64,000 bases of DNA. Source: Verrucomicrobiaceae bacterium. GTDB lineage: Bacteria > Verrucomicrobiota > Verrucomicrobiia > Verrucomicrobiales > Akkermansiaceae. A program made the position numbers and the translations under genes. Positions 8,440-16,209 of the stretch are shown here, one piece after another. The notes under the pieces are model-generated. The model searched no databases and was not told the origin of the DNA. It saw only the letters and a list, made by a program, of their open reading frames with translations. The stretch is from positions 33,486 to 97,485 of the forward strand of contig JAIXPW010000221.1 in NCBI GenBank assembly GCA_027485995.1, in the 5' to 3' direction. Position 1 is the stretch's first letter, and every line of letters starts with the position of its first letter.

Positions 8440-9981
8440 ATGACTCCATTCCAACTGCCCTTCATCGTCCGCAATCTCCTCGCCACCACATTCCTCGGTC
8501 TGTCGCTTTCCCTCTGCCTGACACCACCGCCGGCAACTGCCCAGGTCTCGGCCCAATGGAGTGATCCGGTGGACGTGCCGCCGGTCCTGCCTGGTGCCAC
8601 TCTCGGCGGCGGAGTGGGTTACAGCCTGGCCATCGCATCCACAGGAAGAATTTACACCTTTGCGATGGAAACCCCTGCCAGTGGGGGAATTCCCGCCTCC
8701 CGCCTGAAGTATACCGATGCCCCGCGCGCCTCATCTCCGGTCTGGGGAAACATCCCTCTGCCGACCTCGGCCCTGGGCAGCGGCGTGTCGAGCCCCTGCA
8801 TCGTGATCGACGCCGACGACAACCTCCATCTGGCGTGGTACGCTCCGGCCACCCGCCGCATCGGCCATGCCATCTATCTCTCCACATCCGGAACCTGGAC
8901 GGACGAGCAGTTTCTCTACACCGCGAGCGCCTCTCAGCCGGTGAAATACATGCAGGTGGAGGTGGACCGCTCCGGCACCATCCATTTCCTCTGGCACGAG
9001 GGAGACCCCGATGTCTCCGCTGCAAGCGCCGATGTCCGCTACGCCCGTCGCCCTTCCGGCTCCGCCACTTTCACCGTCCGCTCCACTCCGCTGAACCTAA
9101 CCGCCGCGCTCAACGCCGCGTTTCCCCTCGCCCACTTCGGCGGCTGTGATGGAGCGGCCCTGGCCGTGGCTTGGCGCGAAGAGACCACGCCGGGCGGCTG
9201 GGATGTGAAAATGAATGTCAGCAACGACAACGGCGTGACTTGGCGGACCACGCCGCTGGTGGTGGCGAATGGTCCAGGAAACCAATGGGACCCCTCGATC
9301 GTGATCGACCGCCACAACATCGTCCACCTCACCTACCCGGACAAGACCGGCATCGTCTCGGTCCTGCATTACTTGCGATTCGACGACGTGCCCGCCTTGT
9401 TCGCGCAGACCGCCACGCTGGCACAGCCCCTCAGCGACCGGCAGCTCACGCCCGATGGCGAGAGCCACGAACTGCCCTACTCGTGTTACGACTTCCAGCG
9501 GGACATCGTCTGGCTTTCCTGGAAACAACGCCACATCATCGAAAGCCTGGGGCTGCGCGACGATGTGCTGCTCGTTCATGCCCTTCGAAAAGGCGAGGTG
9601 GTCAGCGAAACCGAACGCCTGTCGGACGTGCGCACCAGTGGTGAGAACATCAGGTTTCCCGACTTCCAGGCCGCCCCGGATGGCCATGTCTTCTTCACTT
9701 ATGAGACAGGCCTCGACACCCACATGAAGTTGATGGAGCGCCTCGCCACTCCAGATCCGCTGGCACTTGCCCCCAGCCTCACTGCCTCGGATTCCTCATC
9801 TCTCGAATGGGCGTTCCCGACCGAGTTCGCAGTCAGTTACCAGGTCGAGAGTTCGGACGACCTGGTGACCTGGACCCCGGTTGGCGATCCATTCACCGGC
9901 GACGGCGAGGATGCCACGGTCGTTCAAGCGATCACCGGCCAAGCCCGTTCGTTCCTCCGCTTGCGTTCCACCCGCCCCTGA
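8440..9981 (+). CDS. Secreted BNR/sialidase-like beta-propeller protein
   Basis: A 513-residue exported protein with a signal peptide ending near residue 35 (LSLCLTPPPATAQ). The body has repeated beta-propeller strands with Asp-box-like turns, such as DADDNLHLAWYA, DRSGTIHFLWHEG and NDNGVTWRTTPL. The C-terminal 70 residues (YQVESSDDLVTWTPVG to SFLRLR) match a small domain I recognise from many secreted verrucomicrobial proteins. The FRIP motif and catalytic residues of true sialidases are not evident, so a glycan-binding or lyase role is possible. It begins 36 bp after the ECF operon. Confidence 0.65.
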   Translation: MTPFQLPFIVRNLLATTFLGLSLSLCLTPPPATAQVSAQWSDPVDVPPVLPGATLGGGVGYSLAIASTGRIYTFAMETPASGGIPASRLKYTDAPRASSPVWGNIPLPTSALGSGVSSPCIVIDADDNLHLAWYAPATRRIGHAIYLSTSGTWTDEQFLYTASASQPVKYMQVEVDRSGTIHFLWHEGDPDVSAASADVRYARRPSGSATFTVRSTPLNLTAALNAAFPLAHFGGCDGAALAVAWREETTPGGWDVKMNVSNDNGVTWRTTPLVVANGPGNQWDPSIVIDRHNIVHLTYPDKTGIVSVLHYLRFDDVPALFAQTATLAQPLSDRQLTPDGESHELPYSCYDFQRDIVWLSWKQRHIIESLGLRDDVLLVHALRKGEVVSETERLSDVRTSGENIRFPDFQAAPDGHVFFTYETGLDTHMKLMERLATPDPLALAPSLTASDSSSLEWAFPTEFAVSYQVESSDDLVTWTPVGDPFTGDGEDATVVQAITGQARSFLRLRSTRP

Positions 9982-10063
9982 ACGGTTGCGACTGCCGGGG
10001 ATGAGCCCGCTGGAGTCGCGGCATGCGAGTCCGCGGAATGGGCAAGCCTGAATCCTGAAATCC

Positions 10064-10193
10064 AAACCACGAAATTCACGAGACAACACGACGGCCTCGG
10101 AGTTCCGATTCGCCCCGGACTCATCCATCAGGCCAGTGCGAAGACCGTCAAGTTGGCGTCTCGTTTCGTGCCCTTTCGTGGCTCTTGTGGTTT
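10064..10193. repeat. Imperfect inverted repeat, CCACGAAATTCACGA family
   Basis: A left arm beginning AAACCACGAAATTCACGAGA at 10064 faces a right arm ending in CTTGTGGTTT at 10193, with TTTCGTG repeats between. Another inverted copy of the core lies at 11116-11135. It fills most of the 258-bp gap between the propeller gene and the pRiA4b-like gene; no gene is seen there. Confidence 0.5.
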
Positions 10194-10239
10194 CTCACAT
10201 CCTTCAAAAAGATAAGTCCAAGTTTCAAGCAGCCCGCCC

Positions 10240-10857
10240 TCACCTCAGCTTCCGCTTCTTCGGATTCCGGCTCTTGCCGCCGAAGACGACTTCCTTGATG
10301 TCGAAGGCTTCCGGGTCGTACTCGCCGCGATACCAGCCGATCTGGCCGTTGAGGGCTTCCAGGTACTGGAACACTCCACCAAAGTCCTCAGGCGGGCAGG
10401 CGCGGGCACCACCGATCATCATCGGGCCCTCGACGTCGCTCTCCTCCTTCGATTCGAAGACGACCTCATGGATCCAGTCCTCGGCGAAATCGTAGCGGTA
10501 AAGCATGCGCAGCGGCAGGCGCTTTTTCCCGATGTACTCCGCCAGTGTAATTCCGAGTTCATCCTGGAATTCGCCACCGGCCGGTACCTGGTCCGCCAGA
10601 CCCACGGGGCCGATCACGTCGGTGAGACGCTTGCCCTTGCCGTGGCGGAACTCATGCGGGTGCTTGTTTTCCCAGCCCATCGCATCCTGGATGGCATTGT
10701 TCAACTGGAGGAAATTGAACGAGGCAGGCACGGAAAATTTCCGCCAGATCTGCGGGTTGATCTGGTAGAGGAAGACCTTGATGACGACTCGGGAAATGCT
10801 CACGGGGGGCAGAGTAAGGAGAGAGAAAGGGCTCCGCAAGGAAATGACCATGCGCAC
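10240..10857 (-). CDS. Plasmid pRiA4b ORF-3-like protein
   Basis: Matches the pRiA4b ORF-3 family. The signature runs from IKVFLYQINPQIWRKFSVPA through FNFLQLNNAIQDAMGWENKH to YRYDFAEDWIHEVVFE, then GARACPPEDFGGVFQYLEAL and a basic C-terminus (RNPKKRKLR). The family is widespread in chromosomes and plasmids, often near mobile DNA. It has no proven enzymatic role. The conserved domain begins with VSISRVVIKVF, so the GTG at 10801-10803 is a likely start and the extra 18 N-terminal residues may be untranslated. Confidence 0.8.
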   Translation of the reverse strand: MRMVISLRSPFSLLTLPPVSISRVVIKVFLYQINPQIWRKFSVPASFNFLQLNNAIQDAMGWENKHPHEFRHGKGKRLTDVIGPVGLADQVPAGGEFQDELGITLAEYIGKKRLPLRMLYRYDFAEDWIHEVVFESKEESDVEGPMMIGGARACPPEDFGGVFQYLEALNGQIGWYRGEYDPEAFDIKEVVFGGKSRNPKKRKLR

Positions 10858-10915
10858 TCAGTCAGGGTCCCCACCCTTGGGAGGGATCATGGCGAAATCC
10901 GGAACGAAGAGGTTC

Positions 10916-11040
10916 TCTCACCGCCAAGACGCCAAGGTCGCCAAGTCGAACCGGCGAAGAATTGCGAGGCGGGGAGTGGACCTGATTTCAAAGACACTCA
11001 TTTGTAGTTTCCTTGGCGCTCTTGGCGCCTTGGCGGTTCA
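10916..11040. repeat. 125-bp inverted repeat of the CCGCCAAG type
   Basis: The left arm (about 10919-10945) reads ACCGCCAAGACGCCAAGGTC and continues with GCCAAG. The right arm (about 11012-11038) is its near reverse complement. About 66 bp lie between them. The 9-bp unit CGCCAAGNN repeats within each arm. It is non-coding and resembles MITE- or REP-like elements. It sits upstream of the pRiA4b-like gene. Confidence 0.65.
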
Positions 11041-11115
11041 AATTCTTCCCATCTAGCCCGGCTTTGCCATGGAGCGCTCCCTTGTAGCGTTTCGGACCTG
11101 CTTGGCTTTCGTGAG

Positions 11116-11135
11116 GTTTCGTGAATTTCGTGGTC
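11116..11135. repeat. Short copy of the CCACGAAATTCACGA repeat
   Basis: GTTTCGTGAATTTCGTGGTC is the reverse complement, with one change, of the left arm at about 10067-10085. It indicates a dispersed family in this intergenic region. Confidence 0.5.
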
Positions 11136-11176
11136 GATGTTTCCGGACTCTGGGTTAAGCCCCCCTGACCGGAATT

Positions 11177-11650
11177 TCATTTTTCGGCATCCGGAGCCTT
11201 GCCGGTGCAGGCCCTGTAGGTCAGCGGAAACAGCAAACGGAGCGCATCGTCTTCGGTCATCAGTGCCCACCCGATCCTTTGGCGGACCTCCTCCGGCTGC
11301 TTGGCCAGATTCTTCGAAAATCCCAGGTCTCCCCAATGGAGCAGGACTTTACGAATGGTACTTCGGTGGGCCTCGCCCGCTGCAGCGTCCCATGGGGAGG
11401 AGGCGCTGACCTTGAAGAACGTAGCCAGCGCCTCTTCCGAGCCCTTCGCCACCTCGCGGATCAGTCCGGCATAGTCGGGGTGCTGGGCCGCTAGGAGCTC
11501 TTCGCCGTATGCATGAAGTCTCCCGTAAGTGGATCCCACCGTGAAAGAGACATCGCGCACGGGATCCTTGGCGACAGGCGGGGCGTCCGCAACTTCACGG
11601 GCACCGGAAACGGAGACAACGAACAATGCGAGTGGAATGAGTGTTTTCAT
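11177..11650 (-). CDS. Exported hypothetical protein
   Basis: The ATG at 11648-11650 begins a signal peptide (KTLIPLALFVVSVSG) and gives a 157-residue protein. The mature part is helical and charged (GRLHAYGEELLAAQHPDYAG, EVRQRIGWALMTEDDAL) and ends CTGKAPDAEK. No family is recognised. Upstream in-frame codons would put 18 non-hydrophobic residues before the signal peptide, so they are rejected. About 220 bp upstream, on the right, the repeat-flanked minus-strand gene group begins. Confidence 0.65.
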   Translation of the reverse strand: MKTLIPLALFVVSVSGAREVADAPPVAKDPVRDVSFTVGSTYGRLHAYGEELLAAQHPDYAGLIREVAKGSEEALATFFKVSASSPWDAAAGEAHRSTIRKVLLHWGDLGFSKNLAKQPEEVRQRIGWALMTEDDALRLLFPLTYRACTGKAPDAEK

Positions 11651-11867
11651 GGGTGTGGATGGAATGGCAACCAAGTCCGGAGATCCCTGATGCTTGTCTG
11701 TCATCAGGATATCCCAAAAGACACCCGATGACTCTAGCTACAACTTCAGTGTCTGGCAATTTTGAACCTTGCGACTTTCCTTCAGATTCGCAGATGCCTT
11801 CGCCAAACATCCCTGCGACACCCCATCAGACCAGGCGGCTCAGCGGCGGCAAAGAATGAGGAGATCC

Positions 11868-11999
11868 GGACAGGAAATCTCACGCAACGGCGCAACGGAG
11901 CGACGAATCAAAGCCATTGCCAAGCCCCGGTCTTCGTTGCGTCGCTGCAGCGTTGCGTGAAAAATCGGAATGCGCGCGATTATCTGTCAGAGCGTTTGC
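11868..11999. repeat. R1: structured repeat, attC-like subfamily II
   Basis: The right end carries the block shared by all six repeats: GCGCGATTATCTGTCAGAGC, then GTTTGC. The interior forms a long imperfect hairpin: an arm of CGCAACGG units (about 11890-11916) pairs with an arm around 11934-11960 ending GTTGCGTG. Its interior matches R5 (16643-16759) but not R2-R4. Conserved ends, variable middle and strong folding are attC-like. A further imperfect inverted repeat occupies 12010-12118, between R1 and the stop of the methyltransferase gene. Confidence 0.6.
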
Positions 12000-12122
12000 G
12001 CTGCATCCACAGTCGCCGAGGCTATCGCGGACAGGGAAGGGCGAATCACCTGGTCGCTCCGGGCTTGTTCGACTTTGGGCGCAGCCGAACTCTCCGCTAT
12101 CGCTCCGACTTCGCACTACGTC

Positions 12123-13037
12123 TCAATGATCAAATTCTTGTTCTGTTCGCTTCACGTGCAAGAAAAGATTTACATCTTCTGGTTCGGCTCCAATGAAGAT
12201 ATCTGCTGAGCTTGCGCCAGCCGTCTCTGCCAATGTGCGGAGATCGCTCCGACTCCGATGATTTAAGTTCCAGCCACCCACAAGCTCCATGTAGGAGCGG
12301 CTCGGATTGCGATCTGAAAAATTGCCTAGAACTAGTTCCCCATTAATCTTCAACGCCTTAAGATAGCGACTTAATAGCCTTACGAAAACCTTATTATCGA
12401 AATAGTCAAATAACCCTGCAATCCATATCAAGTCATATGATTTTGTGGGATTGAAACGCAATGCGTTCTTCTGAATTAGGTTTATTCTATCAAGGTATTC
12501 GTGATTCAGATTCCGAGCGTATTCAAGCGCGTTGGGGTCTAAATCTACGCAGTCAATCACAATGGGGTAAGATGGATTCCTTGCAATCCATTCATACATG
12601 CTGCGTCCCGGTCCGATTGCGATCTTAAGCACCTCAAGTCTATTTCTACTTCTTGAATACTGGTCTAGCAACCTGTGGAAATACTCTTTTCTATTCCTCA
12701 CTGCTTTTGGTGCAGAGTGTTGATGATAATAAACATCCCAGCGGGACAATTCCGGATCGTCGCATATTGCACAACGGTATATCCTGTCGATAATCTCAAA
12801 ATCTCCGGCATAGCCATGTGGCTTGGCGAGTGCTAACCCCTGCATGGTTGAAACAGCAAGCGATGGCCCCATGGCCGTCCGTAGGCTCAACGTATCTTCG
12901 GAGGTCAGACTCCCGTTGAGCGCCATAGTGTGCAGTTCACAAATGATGAAGTCCAATCGAGAGTAGTCCTGCATTTCGGGACCGCCCTTCTTTGTCAGGT
13001 TTTCGATGAACTTAAGAGTGCTAATTTCAATTGGCAT
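12123..13037 (-). CDS. SAM-dependent methyltransferase, AT-rich cassette gene
   Basis: A 304-residue class I methyltransferase. The SAM-binding region is visible near residues 145-175 (IAIGPGRSMYEWI, then CVDLDPNALEYA). A later YDLIWIAGLFDYF and a final strand LVLGNFSDRN follow. The N-terminal half (ALAKPHGYAGDFEIIDRIY, YYHQHSAPKAVRNRKEYF) resembles proteins annotated as extracellular-factor 3-hydroxypalmitate methyl ester synthases; that substrate is only a suggestion. Base composition is clearly more AT-rich than the flanking genes, a sign of transfer. The ATG lies 14 bp from the end of repeat R2. Confidence 0.75.
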   Translation of the reverse strand: MPIEISTLKFIENLTKKGGPEMQDYSRLDFIICELHTMALNGSLTSEDTLSLRTAMGPSLAVSTMQGLALAKPHGYAGDFEIIDRIYRCAICDDPELSRWDVYYHQHSAPKAVRNRKEYFHRLLDQYSRSRNRLEVLKIAIGPGRSMYEWIARNPSYPIVIDCVDLDPNALEYARNLNHEYLDRINLIQKNALRFNPTKSYDLIWIAGLFDYFDNKVFVRLLSRYLKALKINGELVLGNFSDRNPSRSYMELVGGWNLNHRSRSDLRTLAETAGASSADIFIGAEPEDVNLFLHVKRTEQEFDH

Positions 13038-13049
13038 AAGAAATTTTCT

Positions 13050-13318
13050 TCCGGACAGTTATTTAACGACTGGTCGTGGTTGTTCGCGACGAGTCGTCTT
13101 GCATCGCGACTTTTTCGGTTTCATGCAAGCAAGGTGTGTGAATCTGAGGACCTTGGCAATTTCGAAAAACGACCAAGGGCTTCCGGCTTCCCGGTGAATC
13201 AGCGTCAAACGAGGAGAAGAGCGCCGGAGACACCTGGGAAGAGGATGCTACCCGCAGGGCGAGGAGAATCCCTTGCGGACCTAGAAAGAAGTGAAAATCA
13301 TCTATCTAAGCATCTGCC
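13050..13318. repeat. R2: attC-like repeat, subfamily I, with extra internal sequence
   Basis: The left end CCGGACAGTTATTTAACGAC corresponds to the left ends of R3 and R4. The shared core follows: ACGAGTCGT, then GTGTGTGAATCTGAGGACC, TTGGCAATTTCGAAAAACGA and GGTGAATCAGCGTCA. The right end AATCATCTATCTAAGCATCT is a diverged form of the common end block. About 65 bp of unrelated sequence precedes that end. The core folds as a hairpin with stem CCTTGG/CCAAGG. It separates two minus-strand genes. Confidence 0.65.
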
Positions 13319-13359
13319 ATGACAGGCTCACCGCACAACGATTCAGGCTTGGCACACCC

Positions 13360-14103
13360 CTACCGAGAACGCCCATCTACTTCAGGTTGAGGTTTCTCGC
13401 TACCCTCCGACTTCGACTTGGGGCGAATAGCGGGTTGCCCAGCGCTGCCTTGTTCGGCCTTGGCTTGGAGCTGTTCAAGGTCGCGGCAGAACAGTTGATA
13501 ATTGTCTGGGAAACTCTTGTTGTGGGGGAAGAAGTATCGCCGCTTGAGCCAGAATCCATAACGCTCGTCACCCCCTGCGCCGTCGGCTGATAGCCTGAGG
13601 GAACCGAGTGCTTGCCGGCACAAATCCCACTCGTCGACGGCCGCCAGGGCATCCAGGTGCGGTACGGCCCACGACGGCTTTTTCTTCACCGCTGTCCGCA
13701 GTCGGTTCAACAGGACCTCCAAGGACTTTCCATTGCCGTTCACGTTGTAATCGTAGGCAAGTAGGAGATCGGAAATCTCCTCCCTGCCCGGATCGCCGCC
13801 TTTCCTCAGTTCCTTGCTGTCCAGCAACCACAGATACTTCCGGTCGCCCTCCGCCGCGATGCGGAGGAGCCAGGTCGAAAGGATGAAATCGTGATCGCCG
13901 GATTCATCCGGGTGCGCGACGAGCCGCTTCAGCAACTCCTCGTCGACGGGACGTGAGAGCCTCTTGCCCACAAGATTGTATTCATAGGAGCCCTTCTCTC
14001 GGAGCTTGGCTTCGATCTCCTTTGAACTCCTGCTCTCATTCACTGCGCATGAGACTTGGAACACTAGCGCAGGAAGAACCAAAAGCTTGACGATGGTCTT
14101 CAT
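13360..14103 (-). CDS. Putative lipoprotein, hypothetical
   Basis: A 247-residue protein with a signal sequence and lipobox (LLVLPALVFQVSC, Cys19), so probably membrane-anchored in the periplasm. The mature protein is helical and charged, with repeats suggestive of helical hairpins (ELLKRLVAHPDESGD, WAVPHLDALAAVDEWDLCRQ). The C-terminus is low complexity (PKSKSEGSEKPQPEV). No family is recognised. It lies 78 bp downstream of the YpsA-like gene with no full repeat between them, so the two may form one two-gene cassette. Confidence 0.65.
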   Translation of the reverse strand: MKTIVKLLVLPALVFQVSCAVNESRSSKEIEAKLREKGSYEYNLVGKRLSRPVDEELLKRLVAHPDESGDHDFILSTWLLRIAAEGDRKYLWLLDSKELRKGGDPGREEISDLLLAYDYNVNGNGKSLEVLLNRLRTAVKKKPSWAVPHLDALAAVDEWDLCRQALGSLRLSADGAGGDERYGFWLKRRYFFPHNKSFPDNYQLFCRDLEQLQAKAEQGSAGQPAIRPKSKSEGSEKPQPEVDGRSR

Positions 14104-14181
14104 GGTGATGGTTGAAGTAAGGGTTGCGCGAAACGTTTGAAGATTGGCACGGAGGGAATATGGCGTCCAGAGCGAAGAGAA

Positions 14182-14727
14182 CTAGAGACCCTGTTCGCCG
14201 TTGCCACCATTGACTTGCTGGCCATTTGCGGGCTCTTGATCATGGGCCATCGCATCGAGTCCGCGTAACAGCCCGGAGACGACATCGAAAGCGTATTGAT
14301 AGGCTTGTGGGGTCTTACTTGCACGCGGTCCAGCGACATTGAGTTCGTGAATGGAGCGGCTGCTGACGAAATCCGCCACCAGTTCGACGGCGCGCGACAC
14401 GGAAACCTGTCCCGCGTCGATGAGCTTGTATGGTCTGCCCATCTTGATGCAGCGGTAAGTGGTCTCTTCGGTGCCGCCCTCCAAGTCAGTGAAGTAGATG
14501 ATAAGTGTGGCGTCGGAGTCGTCGATGTTCTGGATGGTGCGGAGACGGTAGCCACCCTTCTTGAGTTCCTTGAGCGGATAGCGGTCGGGTATCACGCCGC
14601 ACTCGTCGATGCGACCTGTAGGGCACCAGCCGCCACAGGGAAAGCCGAGCGCTAAAGCCGCGTCCAAGGCTGCGCGGTCAACACCGGTCTGGCCTCCAGA
14701 AATGATTTTCAGAGCTTTCGGTTTCAC
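14182..14727 (-). CDS. YpsA/DprA-like putative molybdenum-carrier protein
   Basis: A Rossmann-type nucleotide-binding protein of the putative molybdenum carrier/YpsA-related family. It begins KPKALKIISGGQTGVDRAAL, followed by GFPCGGWCPTGR, DATLIIYFTDLEGGTEETTY and a C-terminal helix. Related proteins bind nucleotide-like ligands, but no reaction is established. Start chosen: GTG at 14725-14727, directly before the first strand. A longer frame reads into repeat R3 and is rejected. The start is about 15 bp from the end of R3. Confidence 0.75.
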   Translation of the reverse strand: MKPKALKIISGGQTGVDRAALDAALALGFPCGGWCPTGRIDECGVIPDRYPLKELKKGGYRLRTIQNIDDSDATLIIYFTDLEGGTEETTYRCIKMGRPYKLIDAGQVSVSRAVELVADFVSSRSIHELNVAGPRASKTPQAYQYAFDVVSGLLRGLDAMAHDQEPANGQQVNGGNGEQGL

Positions 14728-14737
14728 GGAACGGCTA

Positions 14738-14957
14738 GCAAACGTCTGACAATGATTTGGCGACAAGTCGTGATGGTGCGCGACGAGTCGTTCTGTATCG
14801 CGACATTGTCGGGGCACCGCAATCAAAGTGTGGGAATCCCCGGACCTTGGCAATTTCCAAAAGCAGCCAAGGGCTTCCGGCCTCCGGGTGAATCAGCGTC
14901 ATGCTTGGGGAAATGTGCGATCACTTGTCAGAGCCTTTGCATTGTGCCTGGTTAGGC
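14738..14957. repeat. R3: attC-like repeat with a canonical core site
   Basis: The best-preserved copy. Left end GCAAACGTCTGACAATGATT and right end CACTTGTCAGAGCCTTTGC are imperfect inverted repeats of each other. Inside, CCGGACCTTGGC and GCCAAGGGCTTCCGG form a stem around AATTTCCAAAAGCA. On the right edge, GTTAGGC at 14951-14957 (GCCTAAC on the minus strand) matches the integron core consensus RYYYAAC/GTTRRRY and contains the stop codon of the gene at 14952-15383. Confidence 0.7.
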
Positions 14958-15383
14958 GCTTGCGGGTGGATCGGCGATGATGGGTCCATCTGGTATTCCG
15001 AAAGCGCTGGAGGGTGTGTCGAGGTCGAACGGGTAGCTAGGCTCGATTTGGAAAGGAATGCCGGCTCCTCGGAGGCGTTGCGCCTCGTGCCATGTTTCGA
15101 GCGCGCTGCCGACAAACGGCGGAAGCTCGCCGCGGATGGCGAGGGTGCGGGTGACAGGGATGCCGTGTGTGAACCCCTGATTGAGAGTGATGAGGACCGC
15201 GGCTGAAGCATCCGGCAACGGGGGGATGGAGATGCTGTAACGGACATCGTCGCAGAAGATGGGAACCGGGAAACTGGTCGCAACCTCCCATGCGCAAGCC
15301 GGCGACGAACAACGAACGACCAAAGAACCACCACTCCGGAAATGGTGAAGTCGTGAAGAGCAGTCTGGGCAGTGTTCCTTCAT
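14952..15383 (-). CDS. Zinc-ribbon-like hypothetical protein
   Basis: Starting at the ATG at 15381-15383, this is a 143-residue protein. It opens with two cysteine pairs (KEHCPDCSSRLHHF and VVRCSSPACAW), as in a small zinc ribbon. A beta-rich section follows (YSISIPPLPDASAAVLITLN), then a short C-terminus ending DGPIIADPPASA. No family is recognised. Its TAA stop (14952-14954) lies within the core-site-like GCCTAAC at the edge of R3, as is common for integron cassette genes. Upstream in-frame codons overlap the preceding gene. Confidence 0.6.
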   Translation of the reverse strand: MKEHCPDCSSRLHHFRSGGSLVVRCSSPACAWEVATSFPVPIFCDDVRYSISIPPLPDASAAVLITLNQGFTHGIPVTRTLAIRGELPPFVGSALETWHEAQRLRGAGIPFQIEPSYPFDLDTPSSAFGIPDGPIIADPPASA

Positions 15384-15442
15384 GGGAGACGCTTGTGCTG
15401 GAATAATCGTCAAACCAAAACCGCGACCCTGCTTTGTCTGCG

Positions 15443-15997
15443 TCACGGCGTGTCCGGCCATAGTTGGCTATCCACGATTCCTTCGACGCCTCGCGCCTCA
15501 GCATAAAGCCCTACAGGCCCGAGTGACAGCGTCACCGAATCCGTGCTCGTGAAATACACCGAGTAGGCTTTGCCCACCCGATCCAGCACCGTATAGCGAG
15601 GAAGTGGGTGTTCCTGCAGAAATCGGAGCGAGTCGGTGTAGGCTTCCTTGGTCTGCGCGCCATAGGCTGAGATCGCAGCTCGTTCCACTCGTTCTCTGGA
15701 AATCCTCAGAAACTCCTCCTTCGAAAGGTGCGGCGCGAATCGAAGGTCAATTCGATACTTGGTCTTATCAGGAGGTGCCGCGCTTAATGTTGGACTCACC
15801 CGATGCCTTATCTCCAGCTCGAACGTGGACTCAATTCGAATCGACTTTGAATCGTGGGTGATGGTCCACCTCTTGGGGTCGATTGCCTTGCGCAGTTCCG
15901 TCGCCAAATAGTCCACCCGACCTTCCAAGTCGGTCTTCTCAGCGGCGAAGCCAAAACCCGTAAGAAGTCCTGTCAGGATCAAGGTCGGTAGGTTCAT
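15443..15997 (-). CDS. Exported hypothetical protein
   Basis: The ATG at 15995-15997 starts a signal peptide (NLPTLILTGLLTGFGFA) and yields a 184-residue protein. The mature part includes SIRIESTFELEIRHRV, YRIDLRFAPHLSKEEFLRI and SVTLSLGPVGLYAEARGVEG. No family is recognised. It starts 16 bp after GTTGGGC, the core-like end of R4, and is followed by the zinc-ribbon gene without a repeat between. The pair could therefore be a two-gene cassette. Confidence 0.6.
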   Translation of the reverse strand: MNLPTLILTGLLTGFGFAAEKTDLEGRVDYLATELRKAIDPKRWTITHDSKSIRIESTFELEIRHRVSPTLSAAPPDKTKYRIDLRFAPHLSKEEFLRISRERVERAAISAYGAQTKEAYTDSLRFLQEHPLPRYTVLDRVGKAYSVYFTSTDSVTLSLGPVGLYAEARGVEGIVDSQLWPDTP

Positions 15998-16012
15998 CGT
16001 GTTGTGGATTCG

Positions 16013-16191
16013 GCCCAACAGTGATTTGGCGATGAGTCGTGATGGTTCGCGACCTCATCAGATTCAGGCGAGCAAGGTGTGTGAATCCGCAGACCATGGC
16101 AATTTCCAAAAGCGGCCAGGGGCTTGCGGCATCCGGGTGAATCAGCATCATGCGCGGGGAAAAGTGCGCGATGGTTTGTCGGCGCATTTGC
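16013..16191. repeat. R4: attC-like repeat, subfamily I
   Basis: The left end GCCCAACAGTGATTTGGCGA contains GCCCAAC (16013-16019), which is GTTGGGC on the minus strand and fits GTTRRRY. The interior closely follows R3: GTCGTGATGGTTCGCGAC, GGTGTGTGAATCCGCAGACC, ATGGCAATTTCCAAAAGCGG and GGGTGAATCAGCATCATGCG. The right end is ATGGTTTGTCGGCGCATTTG. It lies between the 15443-15997 and 16210-16617 genes, nearly touching both. Confidence 0.7.
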
Positions 16192-16209
16192 TCTTGAGGA
16201 TTGGCCTCC

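Noticed and set aside
12930..13322. A plus-strand frame over the 5' end of the methyltransferase gene and R2.
   Set aside because: It overlaps a well-supported gene on the other strand and continues through repeat sequence; its translation is basic low-complexity.
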